Source: Stutzerimonas stutzeri
Lineage (GTDB): Bacteria; Pseudomonadota; Gammaproteobacteria; Pseudomonadales; Pseudomonadaceae
Length of the DNA stretch: 64,000 bases
Assembly: GCF_002890915.1 (NCBI RefSeq)
Contig: NZ_POUT01000002.1
Coordinates: forward strand, 310,001-374,000
Direction of reading: 5' to 3'
The position numbers were made by a program, and so were the translations under genes. The notes under the pieces were generated by a model. It saw nothing but the letters and a program-made list of their open reading frames with translations. It had not been told where the DNA came from and did no database searches. This document shows positions 18,539-30,482 of the stretch, piece by piece; the stretch's first letter is position 1; every line of letters begins with the position of its first letter.

Positions 18539-18552
18539 ACAAGGAGAACGCT

Positions 18553-19296
18553 ATGAATTTGCAAGGCAAGGTGGCGCTGGTAACCGGCGCGAGCCGCGGC
18601 ATCGGGCAGGCCATTGCCCTCGAGCTGGGCCGTCAGGGCGCAATCGTCATCGGCACGGCAACCAGCCCGGCAGGTGCCGAACGCATCGCCGAGACGCTGA
18701 AAAGCAACGGTATCGAAGGTGCCGGCCTGGTGCTCGACGTGGGCAATGACGAGTCGGTCAGCAGCACGCTGGAACATATCCAGCAACATCTCGGGCAGCC
18801 GGCCATCCTGGTCAACAATGCCGGTATCACCCGCGACAACCTGATGCTGCGGATGAAGGATGACGAGTGGTACGACGTCATCAACACCAACCTCAACAGC
18901 CTGTATCGCCTGTCCAAGGCGGTGCTGCGCGGCATGACCAAGGCCCGCTGGGGGCGAATCATCAACATTGGTTCGGTGGTTGGTGCCATGGGCAACGCCG
19001 GGCAGGTAAACTACGCCGCAGCCAAGGCCGGTCTGGAGGGTTTCAGTCGTGCATTGGCTCGTGAGGTCGGCTCGCGTGGCATCACGGTGAATGCCGTGGC
19101 GCCGGGTTTCATCGATACCGACATGACTCGCGAGTTGCCGGAAGCCCAGCGTGACGCTCTCCTGGGGCAGATTCCCCTGGGGCGTCTCGGTCAGGCCGAA
19201 GAAATTGCCAAGGTCGTCGCTTTCCTGGCTTCGGACGGCGCTGCCTATGTCACCGGGGCCACGGTTCCGGTGAATGGCGGCATGTACATGAGCTGA
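18553..19296 (+). CDS. fabG: 3-oxoacyl-ACP reductase FabG
   Basis: NADPH-dependent short-chain reductase for the first reduction of each fatty-acid elongation cycle. The 247-residue protein has the cofactor loop GASRGIGQ near residue 12, NNAG near 89, and the Ser-Tyr-Lys catalytic set in INIGSVVG and NYAAAKAG. An AAGGAG site lies 8 bases before the ATG. It sits in the standard fabD-fabG-acpP-fabF order. Confidence 0.96.
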   Translation: MNLQGKVALVTGASRGIGQAIALELGRQGAIVIGTATSPAGAERIAETLKSNGIEGAGLVLDVGNDESVSSTLEHIQQHLGQPAILVNNAGITRDNLMLRMKDDEWYDVINTNLNSLYRLSKAVLRGMTKARWGRIINIGSVVGAMGNAGQVNYAAAKAGLEGFSRALAREVGSRGITVNAVAPGFIDTDMTRELPEAQRDALLGQIPLGRLGQAEEIAKVVAFLASDGAAYVTGATVPVNGGMYMS

Positions 19297-19345
19297 ATGT
19301 GACGCCAAACGCAGGAGGGCAGTCATAAGGGCTGCCTTAAATTAG

Positions 19346-19370
19346 CTATAAAACCGCAGCCGGTTTATAG
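19346..19370. repeat. Inverted repeat between fabG and acpP
   Basis: CTATAAAACCG and CGGTTTATAG form a 10-bp stem with one bulged A around a CAGC loop. There is no U-run after it, so it is not an ordinary terminator. It could attenuate fabG transcripts, protect an RNA end or bind a protein; position upstream of the acpP promoter is the only clue. Confidence 0.55.
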
Positions 19371-19411
19371 ACAGATGGTTGGAAGCGGGTTCATGCTTGC
19401 CTGCTTTCAAC

Positions 19412-19439
19412 TTGAAATGCGGAAAACGCTTTCTATACA
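19412..19439 (+). promoter_or_regulatory. Predicted acpP promoter
   Basis: TTGAAA (19412-19417), 16-bp spacer, TATACA (19434-19439), giving a leader of about 44 nt before the acpP ATG. A separate acpP promoter would explain the high level this protein needs. Confidence 0.5.
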
Positions 19440-19489
19440 CTACCGCGCAGACCAGCTGCCTGATTTTTCCATAGGAGTGAAAACAAGGT

Positions 19490-19726
19490 ATGAGCACCAT
19501 CGAAGAACGCGTCAAGAAAATCGTTGCCGAGCAACTTGGCGTTAAAGAAGAGGAAGTAACCAACAGCGCTTCCTTCGTCGAAGACCTGGGTGCCGACTCT
19601 CTTGACACCGTCGAGCTGGTGATGGCTCTGGAAGAGGAATTCGAGACCGAAATCCCGGACGAGCAAGCTGAGAAGATCACCACCGTTCAGGAAGCCATCG
19701 ATTACATCAACGCGCACGCGCAATAA
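19490..19726 (+). CDS. acpP: Acyl carrier protein
   Basis: Carries acyl chains on a phosphopantetheine arm during fatty-acid, lipid A and other syntheses. The 78-residue acidic protein has the modification serine in [12 protein letters not shown]. It starts [17 protein letters not shown], typical of AcpP. A TAGGAG ribosome site lies upstream. A strong terminator follows, separating it partly from fabF. Confidence 0.98.
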
Positions 19727-19754
19727 GTTGTAATCCGCTTCGGAACCAGGAAAG

Positions 19755-19790
19755 CCGCACTGCCTTGAACGGGGTAGTGCGGTTTTTCTT
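19755..19790 (+). terminator. Terminator after acpP
   Basis: CCGCACTGCC pairs with GGTAGTGCGG (one G-U pair) around an 8-nt loop, followed by TTTTTCTT. It should reduce read-through from acpP into fabF. Confidence 0.88.
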
Positions 19791-19912
19791 TAGAGAGGGA
19801 ATCATCCCGGTCACCTAGCTTTCATGCAGCTGAACCGAGGACTGTTCCTGTCTCGGCAAGAGTCGGTCGATGGGAATCGAGCCAAGTACGTTTAGGTATA
19901 GGAGTAATTGCT

Positions 19913-21157
19913 GTGTCGCGTAGACGCGTCGTGGTCACCGGGATGGGCATGCTATCGCCACTGGGTAACGATGTGCCGAGCAGCTGGCAAGGCATTCTGG
20001 CCGGCCGCAGTGGTATCGGCCTGATCGAACACATGGATCTTTCCGCCTACTCCACTCGTTTTGGCGGGTCGATCAAGGGTTTCGAGGTCGAGCAGTATCT
20101 GCCCGCAAAAGAAGCGCGCAAGCTCGATCTGTTCATTCAATACGGCCTCGCCGCCAGCTTCCAGGCGGTGCGCGATTCGGGCCTGGAGATCACCGATGCC
20201 AACCGTGAGCGCATCGGGGTGGCCATGGGCTCCGGTATCGGCGGGCTGACCAATATCGAGAACAGCTGCAAGGCGCTGATCGAGCAGGGCCCGCGGCGTA
20301 TTTCGCCGTTCTTCGTGCCTGGCTCCATCATCAATATGGTGTCCGGCTTCCTGTCGATCCATCTGGGATTGCAGGGCCCCAACTATGCCATCGCCACCGC
20401 CTGCACCACCGGCACGCACTGCATCGGCATGGCTGCACGCAACATTGCCTATGGCGAGGCCGACGTGATGATCGCCGGCGGTTCCGAAATGGCCGCCAGT
20501 GGCCTCGGCATCGGTGGCTTCGCTGCAGCACGGGCGCTCTCCACGCGCAATGACGACCCGGCCGGTGCCAGCCGTCCCTGGGACAAGGGGCGCGATGGGT
20601 TCGTGTTGTCCGACGGTGCCGGCGCGCTGGTGCTCGAAGAGCTGGAGCATGCCAAGGCGCGTGGCGCGCACATCTATGCCGAGCTGATCGGTTTCGGCAT
20701 GAGCGCCGATGCCTTCCATATGACCTCGCCGCCGGATGACGGGGCGGGCGCGGCGCGCTGCATCCGCAATGCGCTGAAGGATGCCCGGCTGAATGCCGAC
20801 CAGGTGCAGTACATCAATGCGCACGGTACCTCCACGCCGGCGGGCGACAAGGCCGAGGCCGCGGCGATTCACAATGTGTTCGGCGACCATGCCTATGAGC
20901 TGTCGGTGAGCTCGACCAAATCGATGGTCGGCCACCTGCTCGGCGCCGCCGGCGCAGTCGAGGCGATCTTCAGCGTGCTGGCGATTCGCGACCAGGTGGC
21001 GCCGCCGACCATCAACCTGGACGAGCCGGACGAAGGTTGCGATCTCGATTTCGTGCCGCATCAGGCCAAGTCGAGGCCGATCGACGTTGCGATCTCCAAT
21101 TCCTTCGGCTTTGGCGGCACCAACGGCTCGCTGGTGTTCCGTCGGTTCGCCGAGTGA
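19913..21157 (+). CDS. fabF: Beta-ketoacyl-ACP synthase II
   Basis: Condensing enzyme of fatty-acid elongation, important for cis-vaccenate and temperature adaptation. The 414-residue protein has the active-site Cys in [10 protein letters not shown] and the two His residues in [11 protein letters not shown] and [10 protein letters not shown]. It starts with GTG after a TAGGAG site. Its stop overlaps the pabC GTG (GTGA). Confidence 0.96.
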   Translation: MSRRRVVVTGMGMLSPLGNDVPSSWQGILAGRSGIGLIEHMDLSAYSTRFGGSIKGFEVEQYLPAKEARKLDLFIQYGLAASFQAVRDSGLEITDANRERIGVAMGSGIGGLTNIENSCKALIEQGPRRISPFFVPGSIINMVSGFLSIHLGLQGPNYAIATACTTGTHCIGMAARNIAYGEADVMIAGGSEMAASGLGIGGFAAARALSTRNDDPAGASRPWDKGRDGFVLSDGAGALVLEELEHAKARGAHIYAELIGFGMSADAFHMTSPPDDGAGAARCIRNALKDARLNADQVQYINAHGTSTPAGDKAEAAAIHNVFGDHAYELSVSSTKSMVGHLLGAAGAVEAIFSVLAIRDQVAPPTINLDEPDEGCDLDFVPHQAKSRPIDVAISNSFGFGGTNGSLVFRRFAE

Positions 21158-21971
21158 TATCGAGCTGGCTGGATGGGCAACCCGGCGACGGGTTGCCCGT
21201 TCATGACCGCGGACTGGCCTATGGCGACGGCCTGTTCGAAACGATCCGGGTCGTAGATGGCCGACCGTTGCTGTTCGAACGGCACCTGCAACGGCTGGAC
21301 GAAGGCTGCCGGCGCCTCGCCATACCCATCGATCTAGAGCTGTTGCGCGGGGAGCTTGTGCCTTTTTGCCGGGACCTCCGGCAGGGTGTAGCCAAGTTGA
21401 TCCTCACGCGCGGCACCGGGCAGCGTGGCTACGCACCGCCGCAACCCTGCCAGCCGCGGCGATTGCTGCTGGGTTCAGCCTTGCCGGGCTATCCAGCGCA
21501 GCATGCCGAATCGGGAGTGCGGCTCTTTCCTTGTGCTACACGCCTGGCCGAGCAGCCGCTGCTGGCCGGTATCAAGCATCTCAACCGCCTCGAGCAGGTT
21601 CTGGCGCGGGCCGAATGGCAGGATTCGCGCTATGCCGAGGGGCTGATGCGCGACATGTCCGGCCGGGTGGTCGAGGGCGTGTTCAGCAACCTGTTCCTGG
21701 TTGCCGATGGCGAGTTGCGTACCGCCTCGCTGCAGCGCTGCGGCGTGGCCGGTGTGATGCGTGCGGAGATCATCGCCCAGGCTTCACGGCTGACGATTCC
21801 GGTTGTCGAGTGCGACATTGCCTACGACGAGCTGCTGCGCGCGGATGAAGTATTCGCCTGTAATAGCCTCTATGGCGTCTGGCCCGTGATCGGCCTGGCC
21901 GAGCGCGCCTGGCCGGTCGGTGCGCTGACCCGTAAACTGCAATCCGTTGTCGCCGATCTGTTGAGTAATTC

Positions 21972-21975
<4 letters not shown>
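21154..21975 (+). CDS. pabC: Aminodeoxychorismate lyase
   Basis: PLP enzyme that releases p-aminobenzoate and pyruvate from aminodeoxychorismate for folate synthesis. The 273-residue protein has the PLP-binding Lys141 in [10 protein letters not shown] and the fold-IV signature [32 protein letters not shown] near the N-terminus is diagnostic. The GTG start overlaps the fabF stop; an open frame further upstream is a shadow of fabF. The fabF-pabC-mltG order is conserved. Confidence 0.94.
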
Positions 21976-24650
<2,675 letters not shown>

Positions 24651-24681
24651 AATCGAGCAGACTTTTCGCTAGGAACACCGC

Positions 24682-25038
24682 ATGAGCCTGCCAGCAAACC
24701 TCGGTCCGCGTAACGGCATCCTGTCCCTGACCATCAAGGACAAGTCGGTGCTCTATGCGGCGTTCATGCCCTTCATCAAGCACGGCGGGTTGTTCATTCC
24801 GACCAACAAGAGCTACAAGCTGGGCGACGAAGTGTTCATGCTGCTCAACCTGATGGACGAGCCGGAAAAGATCCCCGTCGCCGGCAAGGTGGTCTGGATC
24901 ACGCCGAAGGGCGCCCAGGGCAGCCGCGCCGCCGGCATCGGCGTGCAGTTCAACGAAGGCGACAACACGGCGCGCAACAAGATCGAGACGTACCTGGCCG
25001 GTGCGCTGAAATCGGACCGGCCGACCCATACGATGTAG
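24682..25038 (+). CDS. pilZ: Type IV pilus assembly protein PilZ
   Basis: The founding PilZ-domain protein, needed for type IV pilus assembly in P. aeruginosa. The 118-residue length matches it. Although of the PilZ fold, the protein lacks the RxxxR motif that binds c-di-GMP; the N-terminus reads MSLPANLGPRNGILSL. The gene follows holB, as in all pseudomonads. Confidence 0.94.
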   Translation: MSLPANLGPRNGILSLTIKDKSVLYAAFMPFIKHGGLFIPTNKSYKLGDEVFMLLNLMDEPEKIPVAGKVVWITPKGAQGSRAAGIGVQFNEGDNTARNKIETYLAGALKSDRPTHTM

Positions 25039-25131
25039 GCCGGCGGCCCGTTACGCGCCGTTGCGATTATCAGGTTCCTGCCTTTTGCTCTACAATCGCC
25101 CCTTTTTCGCGATGGCGAGTAGCAGCCCTCC

Positions 25132-25917
25132 ATGTTGGTAGATTCCCACTGTCACCTCGACCGACTCGACCTGACGGCCCATGACGGCTCGCTCGATGCG
25201 GCGCTCGATGCGGCCCGGATGCGGGGGGTGGGGCATTTCCTGTGCATCGGCGTCAGCGCCGACAACGCCGCCGCGGTCAAGTCGCTGAGCGAGCGCTATG
25301 CCGATGTCGATTGCTCGATCGGCGTGCATCCGCTGGACCTGGAGCCGACCAGCCAGCCGGCGCTGGACTGGCTGCTGGCCGAATTGCAGCATCCCCATGC
25401 CGTGGCCATCGGCGAGACCGGGCTGGACTACCATTACGAGCCCGAGGCGGCGCAGCTGCAGCAGCAATCCTTCCGCCTGCATCTGGAGGCGGCCCGCCTG
25501 ACGGCCAAACCGGTGATCGTCCATACCCGTGCGGCGCGCAGCGACACGCTGGCATTGCTGCGCGAGGCGGCTTTGCCGCAAGCCGGTGTGCTGCATTGCT
25601 TCACCGAAGACTGGGACATGGCCAGGGCCGCGCTCGATCTCGGCTTTTACATCTCCTTCTCCGGCATCGTGACCTTTCGCAATGCCGACGCCTTGCGCGA
25701 GGTCGCCCGCCAGGTTCCGGCCGACCGTCTGCTGGTCGAGACCGACTCGCCCTACCTGGCGCCGATCCCGTACCGTGGCAAGGCGAACCTTCCGCAATAC
25801 GTGCGCGAAGTGGCCGAGTTCCTCGCCGATCTGCGCGGCGTCGCCCTCGAGGAACTGGCCGAGCAGACGACCGGCAACTTCAAGCGGTTGTTCCCATTGG
25901 CGAGAGTGGCCGGCTGA
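25132..25917 (+). CDS. TatD family metal-dependent hydrolase (YcfH-like)
   Basis: A 261-residue TIM-barrel metallohydrolase, probably a 3'-5' deoxyribonuclease or D-amino-acyl hydrolase as for YcfH/TatD relatives. Metal ligands are visible as DSHCHLDRL at the start, the Glu in GETGLDYHYE, His in VIVHTRAA, His in VLHCFTED, and Asp in VETDSPYLAP. It ends the holB-pilZ-tatD group. The exact substrate is not known. Confidence 0.93.
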   Translation: MLVDSHCHLDRLDLTAHDGSLDAALDAARMRGVGHFLCIGVSADNAAAVKSLSERYADVDCSIGVHPLDLEPTSQPALDWLLAELQHPHAVAIGETGLDYHYEPEAAQLQQQSFRLHLEAARLTAKPVIVHTRAARSDTLALLREAALPQAGVLHCFTEDWDMARAALDLGFYISFSGIVTFRNADALREVARQVPADRLLVETDSPYLAPIPYRGKANLPQYVREVAEFLADLRGVALEELAEQTTGNFKRLFPLARVAG

Positions 25918-26050
25918 TCGCTCCTGGCCCGCTCGGCAGGTGGTGTCGATGATTTGCCGGGCATGATCCGGGCCGGAGCGCACCGATTGTCCATCCCACG
26001 TGTTCAGGCACGTGGTCTTACCCCGTCGCATAGACCTGCAAGGTGATGTA

Positions 26051-27448
26051 ATGACCCGCGACACGCTGCACACCGGCCCGCTCCAGCGTGGCCTGAAGAA
26101 CCGCCATATCCAGTTGATCGCCCTGGGTGGCGCCATCGGCACCGGTCTGTTCCTGGGTTCGGCCGGGGTGCTGAAAAGCGCCGGGCCCTCGATGATCCTC
26201 GGCTATGCCATCGGTGGCTTCATCGCCTTCCTGATCATGCGCCAGCTCGGCGAGATGATCGTCGAGGAGCCGGTCGCCGGTTCCTTCAGCCACTTCGCAC
26301 ACCAGTACTGGGGCAGCTATGCGGGCTTCCTGTCGGGCTGGAACTACTGGGTGCTCTACGTGCTGGTGGGCATGGCCGAGCTGACCGCGGTCGGCAAGTA
26401 CGTGCAGTTCTGGTGGCCGGAGATTCCCACCTGGGCCACGGCGGCGGCGTTCTTCGTGCTCATCAACCTGATCAACCTCAGCAATGTGAAGGCCTTCGGT
26501 GAAACCGAGTTCTGGTTCGCCATCATCAAGGTGGCGGCCATCATCGGCATGATCCTGCTGGGGTTGTTCCTGCTGTTCAGCGGCCATGGAGGCGAACAGG
26601 CGAGCATCAGCAACCTATGGAGCCACGGCGGTTTCTTCCCCAACGGCTTCAGCGGGATGGTGATGGCGCTGGCGATCATCATGTTCTCGTTCGGCGGCCT
26701 GGAGCTGGTCGGCATCACGGCGGCGGAAGCGGCCGATCCGAAGACGGTGATTCCAAGGGCGATCAACCAGGTGGTCTACCGCATCCTGATCTTCTACATC
26801 GGCGCGCTGACCGTGCTGCTGGCGCTCTACCCGTGGGATGCGCTGTTGCAGACCCTGGGTGCGGCCGGCGACCCCTACAGCGGAAGCCCCTTCGTGCAGA
26901 TATTCTCGCTGATCGGCAGCGATACGGCGGCGCACCTGCTCAACTTCGTCGTCCTCACCGCGGCGTTGTCGGTGTACAACAGCGGCGTGTATTGCAACAG
27001 CCGCATGCTCTACGGCCTGGCCGAGCAGGGCGACGCGCCGCGCGGGCTGATGAAGGTGAACCGCCGCGGTGTGCCGGTGCTGGCCATCGGCGTGTCGGCG
27101 CTGGTGACGCTGCTGTGTGTGGTGGTGAACTACCTGCTGCCGCGTGACGCGCTGGAGCTGCTGATGTCGCTGGTGGTGGCGGCGCTGGTGATCAACTGGG
27201 CGATGATCAGCCTGGCCCACCTGAAGTTCCGCAGGGCGATGCAGCGCCAGGGCGTGGAGCCGAGCTTCAAGGCGTTCTGGTTTCCCTTGAGCAACTACCT
27301 GTGCCTGGCCTTCGTGACCGGGATCCTGGTCATCATGCTGTGGATTCCCGGTATTCGCATGTCGGTGTTTGCCATTCCGCTCTGGATCGGATTCCTCTGG
27401 CTTTGCTTCCGTCTGCGCCAGGCACGCCTGGTGGCACGTACGGCATAG
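26051..27448 (+). CDS. Amino acid permease, AroP/PheP-like
   Basis: A 465-residue APC-family transporter with about 12 membrane helices, driven by proton symport. GLKNRHIQLIALGGAIGTGL near the N-terminus and the EEPVAGSFSHFA and FSFGGLELVGITAAEA blocks are very close to AroP/PheP aromatic amino acid permeases. The ATG follows an AAGGTGAT site; an open frame extending to 26000 lacks family similarity. It is followed by a long non-coding island. Specificity among Phe, Tyr and Trp cannot be read from sequence. Confidence 0.9.
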   Translation: MTRDTLHTGPLQRGLKNRHIQLIALGGAIGTGLFLGSAGVLKSAGPSMILGYAIGGFIAFLIMRQLGEMIVEEPVAGSFSHFAHQYWGSYAGFLSGWNYWVLYVLVGMAELTAVGKYVQFWWPEIPTWATAAAFFVLINLINLSNVKAFGETEFWFAIIKVAAIIGMILLGLFLLFSGHGGEQASISNLWSHGGFFPNGFSGMVMALAIIMFSFGGLELVGITAAEAADPKTVIPRAINQVVYRILIFYIGALTVLLALYPWDALLQTLGAAGDPYSGSPFVQIFSLIGSDTAAHLLNFVVLTAALSVYNSGVYCNSRMLYGLAEQGDAPRGLMKVNRRGVPVLAIGVSALVTLLCVVVNYLLPRDALELLMSLVVAALVINWAMISLAHLKFRRAMQRQGVEPSFKAFWFPLSNYLCLAFVTGILVIMLWIPGIRMSVFAIPLWIGFLWLCFRLRQARLVARTA

Positions 27449-27603
27449 GCCGAGCAGTGGAGCGTGGCGTAAAAAAGGTTCATCGCGCTTTCTTGGGGAA
27501 GCAAGGATTGACACCGGACTGGCAAGTTTGGGTGTGTTGCTGCCATTTGGTTTGGGCTTGCGCCTTGGTGATCAGGGCGCTTACCGAGTGTGCTGACACT
27601 TCT

Positions 27604-27851
27604 GGTTTCGGCCCCTCGGCCGAGTCACTTGACTCGCTTCGCTCGCCCTTCGGGCCAGCCTGCGGCTGTTACTCCGCTACGCTCCGTATCTCGTTGCTTG
27701 CCGAGAACGTAACCAAAGAAGAAGGGCACCCGACATCCGGGTCTGTCCGCTGCGCGCCCAGACTTCCCTCCTTCCGGTGCCGCTCCGGGGGCCGTCACGA
27801 TGGGACGTCCCTACCTCGGCGGCCCCGTCCATCGTTCCTCGCTCGGCGTCC
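27604..27851 (-). repeat. Dispersed intergenic repeat, copy 1 (inverted)
   Basis: Read on the minus strand it passes through GACGCCGAGCGAGG, GGGACGTCCC, GGAGCGGC and TTTGGTTAC, and ends GGGGCCGAAACC. The same landmarks occur in the same order in copy 2 on the plus strand. Limits are approximate. No coding function is apparent. Confidence 0.6.
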
Positions 27852-28030
27852 TGCCTCGCGTCCCCCTGCACGACACCTCCACTCGGCCTTCTGACGGGGG
27901 AATGGAGTCCGAGCCGCCTGAAAGGTCGTTGATGTTTGCTTTGAGCTTTTTTTTGCACGAACCATCAGGCGACGCTCAACGCCCCTTCAGGAGGGTGAGC
28001 GGAATCGTTGCGTAGGGGGTTGAGCGGCAT

Positions 28031-28200
28031 GGACGCCGCGAGAGACGCGAAGGGACAGGGACGTCCCTTCGCGGCGTGCCCCTGGAGCGGCGATGGAGCG
28101 AACGGACCCGGAGCGAAGCGCAGGGCCGTATGCAGGGGCAAGACTTTTTGGTTCCTTTTGGGGCGACTGCCAAAAGGAACTCGCCCAGCGGGGCGAAACC
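28031..28200 (+). repeat. Dispersed intergenic repeat, copy 2
   Basis: Plus-strand copy of the element at 27604-27851: GGACGCCGCG, GGGACGTCCC, GGAGCGGC, TTTTTGGTTCC, then CTCGCCCAGCGGGGCGAAACC-type end at 28200 (quoted in parts: CTCGCCCAGC then GGGGCGAAACC). Shorter and diverged from copy 1. Confidence 0.6.
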
Positions 28201-28311
28201 AAGCATTCAAGCAGCTCGATAAACGCCAGTGAAAGCAAAACTTTCATTCAGCACACCCAATCTTGCCTGTCCGGTGTCAAGCAGCCTGTCCCCATGAAAT
28301 GCGAAGAACCT

Positions 28312-28341
28312 AAAAAAAACCCGGTTTCCAGGGAAGCCGGG
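28312..28341 (-). terminator. Strong terminator of the candidate sRNA
   Basis: On the minus strand CCCGGCTT pairs with AAACCGGG around a CCCTGG loop and runs into eight T residues. Confidence 0.85.
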
Positions 28342-28418
28342 CCAAGACCATTAGGAGTATGAAATCGCAATCCTCGCGACCTCATCTGACAGGCAGTGGG
28401 GGGATTGCCTAGCCAGTT
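28312..28418 (-). ncRNA. rgsA: Candidate small RNA RgsA (P16)
   Basis: A promoter-like element and a strong terminator bracket about 107 nt on the minus strand with no open frame. In P. aeruginosa the RpoS-dependent sRNA RgsA (PA2958.1) lies between the same tatD-side and tetR-side genes and is about 120 nt. The identification rests on size, terminator and synteny; the sequence has not been matched to the family. RgsA is linked to oxidative stress and motility. Confidence 0.6.
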
Positions 28419-28424
28419 ACTCAA

Positions 28425-28452
28425 GTATTAGCCCGATCAGAGGGCTTTGCAG
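28425..28452 (-). promoter_or_regulatory. Predicted promoter of the candidate sRNA
   Basis: On the minus strand CTGCAA (28447-28452), 16-bp spacer, TAATAC (28425-28430), preceded by GGGC. The sequence CTAATACTT resembles RpoS-type -10 regions (CTAYACT) loosely. Confidence 0.4.
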
Positions 28453-28510
28453 GCCGGATTTCCGTGCTTTTTAAACGCATTTGGAATACATCCGGCCGTG
28501 GCTGATTGCT

Positions 28511-29644
28511 TCAGTGGCCAGTGACGGCACGAAGCACGCCAAGGGTTTCATCGATTACCCGCGCCTCGGTATAGAAATGCGGCGAGAAGCGGATACCGCC
28601 GCCGCGCAAGGCGCAGACCACCTGTTGCGCCTTGAGTCGCTCGAACAGCTCGGTGTTGTCCCAGCCGGCGAGGCGAAAGGTGAGAATGCCGGAGCGCCGC
28701 CCGTGCTCGGCCGGCGAAAGTATCTCGACGCCGTTCAGCCCGCCAAGCCCCTGGCACAACCAGTCGATGCGCTCGGCCAGGGCCGCGGCGACCCGTTGCA
28801 TGCCCACCTCCTCCAGCAGCGAAAGGCTGGCCTCCAGCGCCATGGCGCCCAGCAGGTTGGGGCTGCCGCACTCGAAGCGTCTAGCGCTACGTGCCGGCTC
28901 CCAGTCGATGCGGTCATAGTCGCCGGCGTGCTCCAGCATGTGCCAGCCATATTCGTGCAACTTCAACTGCTCACGCAGATCGCTGCGGCAGTAGAAGACG
29001 CCGAGTCCTTCCGGACCGAGCATCCATTTATGGCCATCGGCCATGGCGAAGGCGCAGCGGTTCTGCTGGACGTCGAAAGGCAGGGCGCCCAGTTGCTGGA
29101 TCGCATCGATGCACAGGAGGACACCGCGTCGCTCGCAGCCTTCGCCCAGGCGGGCAAGGTCCAGGCGCATGCCGCTGGCGTATTGCACGGCGCTGATCGC
29201 CATCAGCCGCACCCGCGGGCCACACGCCGCCAGGAGATCGCCCTCGGGGTCGGCGCCCTTGAGGCCGACCTGGATGACCTCGACACCGAGTGGTCGCAAC
29301 GCCTCCCAGACGACTCGATTGGACGGAAACTCTTCGTCGCTGATGACGATCTGGTCGCCGCTTTTCCAGTCCAGGCCGAAGGCGACGAAGGACAGCGCTT
29401 CCGAGGTGTTCTTCACCAGTGCGACGTCGGCGCTGGTCGGCGCATTGAGCAGGCGGGCCAGCCGCTGGCGCAGGCTGCGCTCCACCGTCAGCCATTGCGG
29501 ATAGTCGCGTGCGCCGATGCTGACGTTCTGCTCGGCGAAAGCGCTGACCGCTCTGGCCGCTCGGCGGGGCCAGGGCGCGACGGCAGCATGGTTCAGGTAT
29601 CGCAAACCGACTATTTGGGGAAATTCGTCATTTATTTGAATCAT
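28511..29644 (-). CDS. Class V aminotransferase-fold PLP enzyme
   Basis: A 377-residue PLP-dependent protein of the class V (cysteine desulfurase/NifS) fold. The PLP-binding lysine lies in DGHKWMLGPEG, the cofactor Asp in LCIDAIQQLG, and LNHAAVAPWP near the N-terminus is the substrate-loop start. No cysteine-rich desulfurase loop is evident, so it is more likely an aminotransferase or kynureninase-like enzyme. The ATG at 29644 fits the homologous start; upstream residues in frame reach toward tetR. It is divergent from the TetR gene, 74 bases apart, and may be its target. Confidence 0.87.
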   Translation of the reverse strand: MIQINDEFPQIVGLRYLNHAAVAPWPRRAARAVSAFAEQNVSIGARDYPQWLTVERSLRQRLARLLNAPTSADVALVKNTSEALSFVAFGLDWKSGDQIVISDEEFPSNRVVWEALRPLGVEVIQVGLKGADPEGDLLAACGPRVRLMAISAVQYASGMRLDLARLGEGCERRGVLLCIDAIQQLGALPFDVQQNRCAFAMADGHKWMLGPEGLGVFYCRSDLREQLKLHEYGWHMLEHAGDYDRIDWEPARSARRFECGSPNLLGAMALEASLSLLEEVGMQRVAAALAERIDWLCQGLGGLNGVEILSPAEHGRRSGILTFRLAGWDNTELFERLKAQQVVCALRGGGIRFSPHFYTEARVIDETLGVLRAVTGH

Positions 29645-29718
29645 GAGTGGATGTTCCGTGCATTTCATGACCGGTTGGGCATAATGTCTGCCTCGATTTT
29701 TCACCCAAGCAGCCTCTT

Positions 29719-30339
29719 ATGCAGAATGAACCTCGTAAGGTCCGCGAATTTCGTCGCCGCGAACAGGAAATCCTCGATACCGCGTTGCAGCTCTTTCTCG
29801 AACAGGGTGAAGACAGCGTCACCGTCGAGATGATTGCCGATGCGGTAGGCATCGGCAAAGGCACCATCTACAAGCACTTCAAGTCGAAGGCCGAGATCTA
29901 TCTGCGGCTGATGCTCGATTACGAACGTGACTTGAACCAGTTGTTGCATTCTCCCGACGTGGATCGTGACAAGGAAGCCTTGTCGCGGGCCTATTTCGAG
30001 TTTCGCATGCGCGATCCGCAGCGCTACCGGTTGTTCGACCGCCTCGAGGAAAAAGTGGTCAAGGGCAACCAGGTGCCGGAGATGGTCGAGCAGCTGCACA
30101 AGATTCGCGCCTCCAACTTCGAGCACCTCACCCAGTTGATCAAGGGCCGTATCGCCGAGGGCAAGCTGGAAGATGTGCCACCGTACTTCCACTATTGCGC
30201 CGCCTGGGCCCTGGTGCACGGCGCGGTGGCGCTGTATCACTCGCCGTTCTGGAGCAATGTGCTGGAGGATCAGGAAGGCTTCTTCCAGTTCCTGATGGAT
30301 ATCGGCGTGCGCATGGGCAACAAGCGCAAGCGCGATTGA
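29719..30339 (+). CDS. TetR/AcrR family transcriptional regulator
   Basis: A 206-residue regulator. The N-terminal helix-turn-helix reads MIADAVGIGKGTIYKHFKSK (about residues 36-55), followed by an all-helical ligand domain with no recognisable ligand signature. A similar regulator sits in this locus in other pseudomonads. The close divergent aminotransferase gene is a candidate target. A CATAAT -10-like box lies 34 bases upstream of the ATG. Confidence 0.92.
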   Translation: MQNEPRKVREFRRREQEILDTALQLFLEQGEDSVTVEMIADAVGIGKGTIYKHFKSKAEIYLRLMLDYERDLNQLLHSPDVDRDKEALSRAYFEFRMRDPQRYRLFDRLEEKVVKGNQVPEMVEQLHKIRASNFEHLTQLIKGRIAEGKLEDVPPYFHYCAAWALVHGAVALYHSPFWSNVLEDQEGFFQFLMDIGVRMGNKRKRD

Positions 30340-30482
30340 GGCGGGCGGGACCCCATGCGCTGCATCGTCGAACGCTACGGGATAGGTCCTGGATTTTGCT
30401 CGTGAATGGAATCGAACCTGGCGTGGATGCTGCATCGTGCGCTCGTTCGCCGGTTTTTCGTCACCGGTCTGGGAGATACACG

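Larger units (their letters stand above)
27449..28510. other. Non-coding island with inverted dispersed repeats and an sRNA
   Basis: About 1.06 kb with no supported protein. Short open frames here do not resemble known proteins and follow the repeat structure. It contains two diverged copies of one repeat in opposite orientation (27604-27851 and 28031-28200), a candidate sRNA (28312-28418) with promoter and terminator, and an 8-bp inverted repeat GGCCGGAT/ATCCGGCC at 28452-28497. Confidence 0.7.

Noticed and set aside
27301-28362. Several small open frames in the 27.4-28.4 kb island
   Set aside because: They follow a non-coding repeat in both orientations, lack ribosome sites and resemble no known protein.
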